Shown: piece after piece, positions 7,069 through 9,733 of the stretch | How the letters are laid out: the number at the start of each line of letters is the position of its first letter | Position numbering within the stretch: position 1 is the first letter of the stretch | Origin: Chloroflexi bacterium RBG_16_51_16 | GTDB taxonomy: Bacteria; Chloroflexota; Anaerolineae; Anaerolineales; Villigracilaceae | DNA length: 9,733 nt | NCBI GenBank assembly: GCA_001796785.1 | Contig: MGNL01000084.1 | Coordinates: forward strand, 17,971 to 27,703 | Reading direction: 5' to 3' | The notes under the pieces: generated by a model | The model's input: the letters and a program-made list of their open reading frames with translations, nothing else | What the model was told of the DNA's origin: nothing | Databases searched by the model: none | Made by a program: the position numbers and the translations under genes

Positions 7069-7731
7069 ATGGATGAACTCAAAGAATATCCCTTGTTTAT
7101 CGCCCAGGAAGGTATTTTGAAAGGCCAGCGCTGGTCGCTGGACCGTACTTTAATGCTTGGCAGGGATTCGACCTGCGAAATTGTTCTTCAGGATCGGCAG
7201 GTTTCCCGCTTTCATGCCCGTTTAACCCCGACTCCCGAGGGTGTGATGTTGGAAGATCTGGGCTCTAAAAATGGAACGATCCATAATGACCAGGAGCTCA
7301 CCGCGCCGGTCATACTCAATGACGGTGACCTTGTAGGGATCGCGTATACACAACAATTCCTCTTTCTGACCTCAGATGCCACCATGCCTTTGGTTGATGG
7401 CTATGGTCGACCAGGTAAATTGATGATGGACCAAAAATCCCGCCGGGTATGGGTGAATCAACAACAGCTTACTCCACCCTTGTCCGCCCAGCAATTCAAG
7501 TTGTTGTGGATGTTATTTGAAAGTCACGGTCAGGTTGTCACACGATTGGAGCTGGTCTCAGCAGTTTGGGGTGACGAACAGTCCGCCGGTGTATCTGATC
7601 AGGCGCTGGATGCACTTATCCGCAGGCTTCGGGATCGATTGGCAGCCTTGGATCCCACTCATCAGTACATAGATACCGTACGGGGACACGGGGTTCGACT
7701 CGATAATCCGCCGGTCGATGAAGCGGAATAA
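7069..7731 (+). CDS. FHA domain-OmpR/PhoB-type winged-helix DNA-binding protein
   Basis: This 220-residue soluble protein fuses two known modules. The N-terminal FHA domain (about 22-100) has the phosphothreonine-binding residues: Gly31-Arg32, Ser46-Arg47-x-His49 and Asn68-Gly69-Thr70. The C-terminal Trans_reg_C winged helix (about 120-215) has the typical LSAQQFKLLWML start, a recognition-helix region ALDALIRRLRDRL and the wing TVRGHGVRL. There is no receiver domain, so input would come from binding a phosphorylated peptide rather than from Asp phosphorylation. The divergent Ser/Thr kinase next door is the obvious source of that signal; this partnership is inference from context. ATG7069 has a modest AGG 8 nt upstream. 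A convergent gene ends 39 bp after its stop. Target genes are unknown; its own promoter region, shared with the kinase, is the first place to look. Confidence 0.93.
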   Translation: MDELKEYPLFIAQEGILKGQRWSLDRTLMLGRDSTCEIVLQDRQVSRFHARLTPTPEGVMLEDLGSKNGTIHNDQELTAPVILNDGDLVGIAYTQQFLFLTSDATMPLVDGYGRPGKLMMDQKSRRVWVNQQQLTPPLSAQQFKLLWMLFESHGQVVTRLELVSAVWGDEQSAGVSDQALDALIRRLRDRLAALDPTHQYIDTVRGHGVRLDNPPVDEAE

Positions 7732-7758
7732 TGGCTTGAAACTCTAAAAGCCAGTTTC
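7732..7758. terminator. Possible weak bidirectional terminator between convergent genes
   Basis: TGGCTT (7732-7737) and AAGCCA (7748-7753) can form a 6 bp stem with a 10-nt loop, starting immediately after the FHA gene stop. Neither strand shows a long T-run after it; the complement is followed by TTATT. GAAAC in the loop (7738-7742) also pairs with GTTTC (7754-7758), giving an alternative fold. Function as a terminator is plausible from its position only. Confidence 0.35.
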
Positions 7759-7770
7759 GTAAGAGTCCCT

Positions 7771-9141
7771 TTATGCCTTCTGGTTCATTTTCTTCTTCAT
7801 GGAATATTTCAGTGCGATCTTATAAACCTGACCCAGTTTGCTGGCTACGGACTTGGCTTCTGGGTTCCCGCGCTCGGATTGTGCATCCATCTGAGCAACC
7901 AGACCGCTCAATGCTTCCATGAATTGATCGTTCACCATGGACTCGTTCTCCTTTAGCAAGGCTTCAACGCTGGCATCGTCCGGGGTTTGCAGCATTTTTT
8001 CGATCAGGGCTACTTCGGGTGGCGGTGCGCTTGCCTCTTGCAGCACTTGCAACACTTTCTGAAGTCTGCCCATCCGTGCGTAATCATTTTTCTCAGAAGC
8101 TTGCCGGCTTAACTGGGCGGCGAGGTCCACAACATCCTGGGTGAACTCGTTCAAACGCTCTTTGACGGCTTTCTCAACGTCATCCTTGGAGAGTATGCTT
8201 TCGATTAGGTCCTGGGCTTGTTTATAACGGGTTTCCACCTGGCGGTCGACCTCGTTGATGTAATCCAGCAGCTTTTCCCTGAGTCCTTCCAGTTTTTTCT
8301 TCTCTTCACCTTGGGTTTTATCGATCTTTTCGGTTAAGGTCTGGAAGAAGGTGTAATCCATGCCGCCGCGGGCCATGCTGACATAACCGCGCAACCTGGC
8401 ATCGTTGGGTGCCGAGATGACCAGTTCAATGAGTTTCTCCCGGGTGAGTTTTTCACCAGCTTCTTGCAGTGTTTTTGCCGCGGTTTCCAACTCGCCTACG
8501 GATTCCTGGAGTTGGCGTCCGAGCTCCGTTTCTGTAAGCAGTTGCTTTTGCAGCTCGTCCATCTGCTTGGTGGCGTTTTCCTGTCCGCTGGCTTGTGCTC
8601 CCTGGGCGAGCCGGCTGAACAGCGCAAAGAATTGTTCATCGATCAACTTGGTGTTTTGCTTGATCAATTCGCTGCGCACATCCGGCTTGGTTGCCTGCAG
8701 CAGCTTTTCGATCAGGATTACCCGTTCCTGCTGGGCTTTGATCATTTCAGGCGTGATCCCGTCTTTGCCGAGGATGGTCTCGATCATCGATTCATAAGTT
8801 AAATTTGCCTGGGGTTTAAGCAGGTATGCCTTGCGTTTCTCGGGTGGCAATCGATCGGTCGCGGTTTTAATCATGGGACCGATCAACCTTTCCTGTTCAT
8901 TGACAGGCTGGTGGAGTTCTGGTGGGAAATAGGTGAGCAGCAGTTCTTTGTCCGCATCGTGGTAGACGATCGGTGTGGCCAGGCGTCCCTGGTACCCACA
9001 GTGAGGGCAGCGGGCTGTATTGGAGATGCCTCCCAACAGGCGCTGCTTGGCTTGCGGGTCCTGGGTGATGTCGAACAACTGCTCGACATTGGCTGTTATC
9101 ATCTGGCGGCATTGTGGACAGGCGATTTGGGTTTGAGGCAT
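7771..9141 (-). CDS. CpXC zinc-ribbon protein with helical repeat region
   Basis: This 456-residue protein begins with a CpXC-type domain (about 1-135). Two Cys pairs, Cys8/Cys11 (CPQC) and Cys45/Cys48 (CPHC), should bind one zinc ion. The remainder is charged and helix-rich, with no signal peptide or membrane segment, so it is probably cytoplasmic. Four degenerate repeats begin at an LIE triplet at 143, 237, 312 and 379. The first and last also share an Asn followed eight residues later by Phe in a D/N-rich context (163-171 and 399-407). Such helical repeats usually serve protein contacts, but no function is established for this family that I know of. ATG9141 has a weak AGAG-type ribosome site about 8 nt upstream. 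A perfect palindrome lies 36-52 bp upstream, and a histidine kinase gene lies before it on the same strand. The fold assignment is good; the role is unknown. Confidence 0.85.
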   Translation of the reverse strand: MPQTQIACPQCRQMITANVEQLFDITQDPQAKQRLLGGISNTARCPHCGYQGRLATPIVYHDADKELLLTYFPPELHQPVNEQERLIGPMIKTATDRLPPEKRKAYLLKPQANLTYESMIETILGKDGITPEMIKAQQERVILIEKLLQATKPDVRSELIKQNTKLIDEQFFALFSRLAQGAQASGQENATKQMDELQKQLLTETELGRQLQESVGELETAAKTLQEAGEKLTREKLIELVISAPNDARLRGYVSMARGGMDYTFFQTLTEKIDKTQGEEKKKLEGLREKLLDYINEVDRQVETRYKQAQDLIESILSKDDVEKAVKERLNEFTQDVVDLAAQLSRQASEKNDYARMGRLQKVLQVLQEASAPPPEVALIEKMLQTPDDASVEALLKENESMVNDQFMEALSGLVAQMDAQSERGNPEAKSVASKLGQVYKIALKYSMKKKMNQKA

Positions 9142-9165
9142 GAGGCTTATCTCTGATTATGAAGA

Positions 9166-9171
9166 TTTATA
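9166..9171 (-). promoter_or_regulatory. Tentative -10 element for the CpXC gene
   Basis: The complement of 9166-9171 reads TATAAA, about 25 nt upstream of the CpXC start codon. No clear -35 is found at 17 bp, but the expected spacer and -35 region coincides with the palindrome at 9177-9193. This is a weak call made because of that arrangement. Confidence 0.3.
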
Positions 9172-9176
9172 ACTGT

Positions 9177-9193
9177 GTTATTGATTCAATAAC
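9177..9193. promoter_or_regulatory. Perfect 17 bp palindrome, candidate operator
   Basis: GTTATTGA (9177-9184) and TCAATAAC (9186-9193) are exact reverse complements around a single central T. It lies between the histidine kinase stop and the CpXC start, just upstream of a possible -10. The AT-rich stem without a following T-run argues against a terminator and for a dimeric repressor or activator site. No regulator gene of an obvious matching class is in the window. Confidence 0.5.
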
Positions 9194-9236
9194 TTCTTTG
9201 TCATGGATTACATGAGAGCTACCTATTTTACCCTCC

Positions 9237-9733
9237 TTATCTGGGTAAGGAAAAACAAATCCGTGCACCGGAATTTATCTGGGGATCCGCCCAGATCCTG
9301 CCGCCGTGCGATTCGATGATCGCCCGCGCCAGGTAGAGACCTAATCCGGCTCCTTTCGTTTGTCGGGCGGCATTCGTTGATCGGTAGAAACGATCGAAAA
9401 TATGCGGCAGGTCCCTGGCTTCAATCCCTCCTCCTTGGTCGCTCACACACAGGATGACTTGATCCGGATGAATCCTCCCGCTGATTTTTATTTCTCCTCC
9501 GGCTGCGTACTTCAACGCGTTGGAGACCAGGTTGGCAAGCACCTGCTCCAGTCGGTTTTCATCGCCCAAAATCACCGGAAATTTCTTAGGAAATTCCGTG
9601 ACGATGCTGTGGTTTTTCGATTGGATACCTAGTCTTTCCGCAACCCGGTTTGCCAGCGCCTCGAGTGAGACATCCGCCCGACTAAGGCTGAGACCTCCTG
9701 CTTGCAGCCGTGAAGCATCGAGCAGGTCATCGA
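9237..9733 (-). CDS. Sensor histidine kinase, C-terminal part (5' end beyond the window)
   Basis: The last 164 codons of a histidine kinase are visible; reading is open to the right edge, so the true start and any sensor domain lie outside. The visible chain opens with DDLLDASRLQAG, typical of the second helix of the HisKA dimerisation domain, so the phospho-accepting His is just off the edge. The ATP-binding HATPase_c domain follows with an N-box (NRLEQVLANLVSNALKYA), a G1/D-box (SDQGGGIE), an F-box (IFDRFYR) and a G2-box (GAGLGL), all intact. It would autophosphorylate and pass phosphate to a response regulator that is not in this window. A GTG at 9573-9575 could be mistaken for the start, but the HisKA homology upstream of it in frame shows that it is internal. 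The CpXC gene follows 95 bp downstream on the same strand. Confidence 0.93.
   Translation of the reverse strand, partial: DDLLDASRLQAGGLSLSRADVSLEALANRVAERLGIQSKNHSIVTEFPKKFPVILGDENRLEQVLANLVSNALKYAAGGEIKISGRIHPDQVILCVSDQGGGIEARDLPHIFDRFYRSTNAARQTKGAGLGLYLARAIIESHGGRIWADPQINSGARICFSLPR

Noticed and set aside
7732..7758. An H-type pseudoknot using both stems at once
   Set aside because: Both crossing loops would have zero length, which is sterically not possible for the full stems, so the pairings are better read as alternatives.
8405..8802. Two plus-strand open frames inside the CpXC gene
   Set aside because: They are low-complexity (Ser/Cys- or Leu-rich) antisense readings of the helical repeat region, with no ribosome site and no domain.
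9177..9193. The palindrome as a transcription terminator for the histidine kinase gene
   Set aside because: The stem is AT-rich, the loop would be only 1-3 nt, and no T-run follows on the complement strand.
9237..9575. A complete 112-residue ATP-binding protein starting at the GTG at 9573-9575
   Set aside because: The frame stays open to the window edge, and the residues upstream match the end of a HisKA domain, so this is only the tail of a larger histidine kinase.

Overview
The window carries eight protein-coding genes, one of them cut by the right edge, packed with very little spacer. Nothing in it looks like an RNA gene, insertion sequence, phage or CRISPR array. The gene styles suggest a mesophilic Chloroflexota bacterium, probably Anaerolineae-like: a short PknB-type kinase with a C-terminal anchor, an FHA domain fused to an OmpR-type winged helix, a CpXC zinc-binding protein, and a secreted GH3 enzyme with its own membrane anchor. 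That placement is inference from gene content; no marker gene is present.

Left block, plus strand (52-5905). A winged-helix/AAA+ ATPase is followed after 46 bp by three tightly linked genes: a glycerophosphodiester phosphodiesterase, a PLP-dependent threonine/serine dehydratase and a large exported GH3-family protein. The phosphodiesterase and dehydratase overlap by 4 bp, with a TTG start behind a strong ribosome binding site. The dehydratase and GH3 gene overlap by 17 bp. These three look like one translationally coupled unit for turnover of lipid or wall components and amino acids. The shared purpose is inference.

Middle block (5894-7731). A membrane-anchored Ser/Thr protein kinase (minus strand) and an FHA-winged-helix regulator (plus strand) are divergently transcribed from a 179 bp gap whose AT-rich centre carries a -10-like element for each direction. 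FHA domains bind phosphothreonine, so the pair reads as a compact kinase-to-DNA signalling module. The kinase gene runs tail-to-tail into the GH3 gene with a 12 bp overlap.

Right block, minus strand (7771-9733). A CpXC zinc-ribbon protein with four degenerate helical repeats lies downstream of the C-terminal half of a sensor histidine kinase that continues beyond the window. The 95 bp between them holds a perfect 17 bp palindrome, a good operator candidate.

The items most worth following are the kinase/FHA-winged-helix pair, the GH3 protein that lacks the NagZ catalytic Asp-His dyad, the repeat architecture of the CpXC protein, and the palindrome upstream of it.
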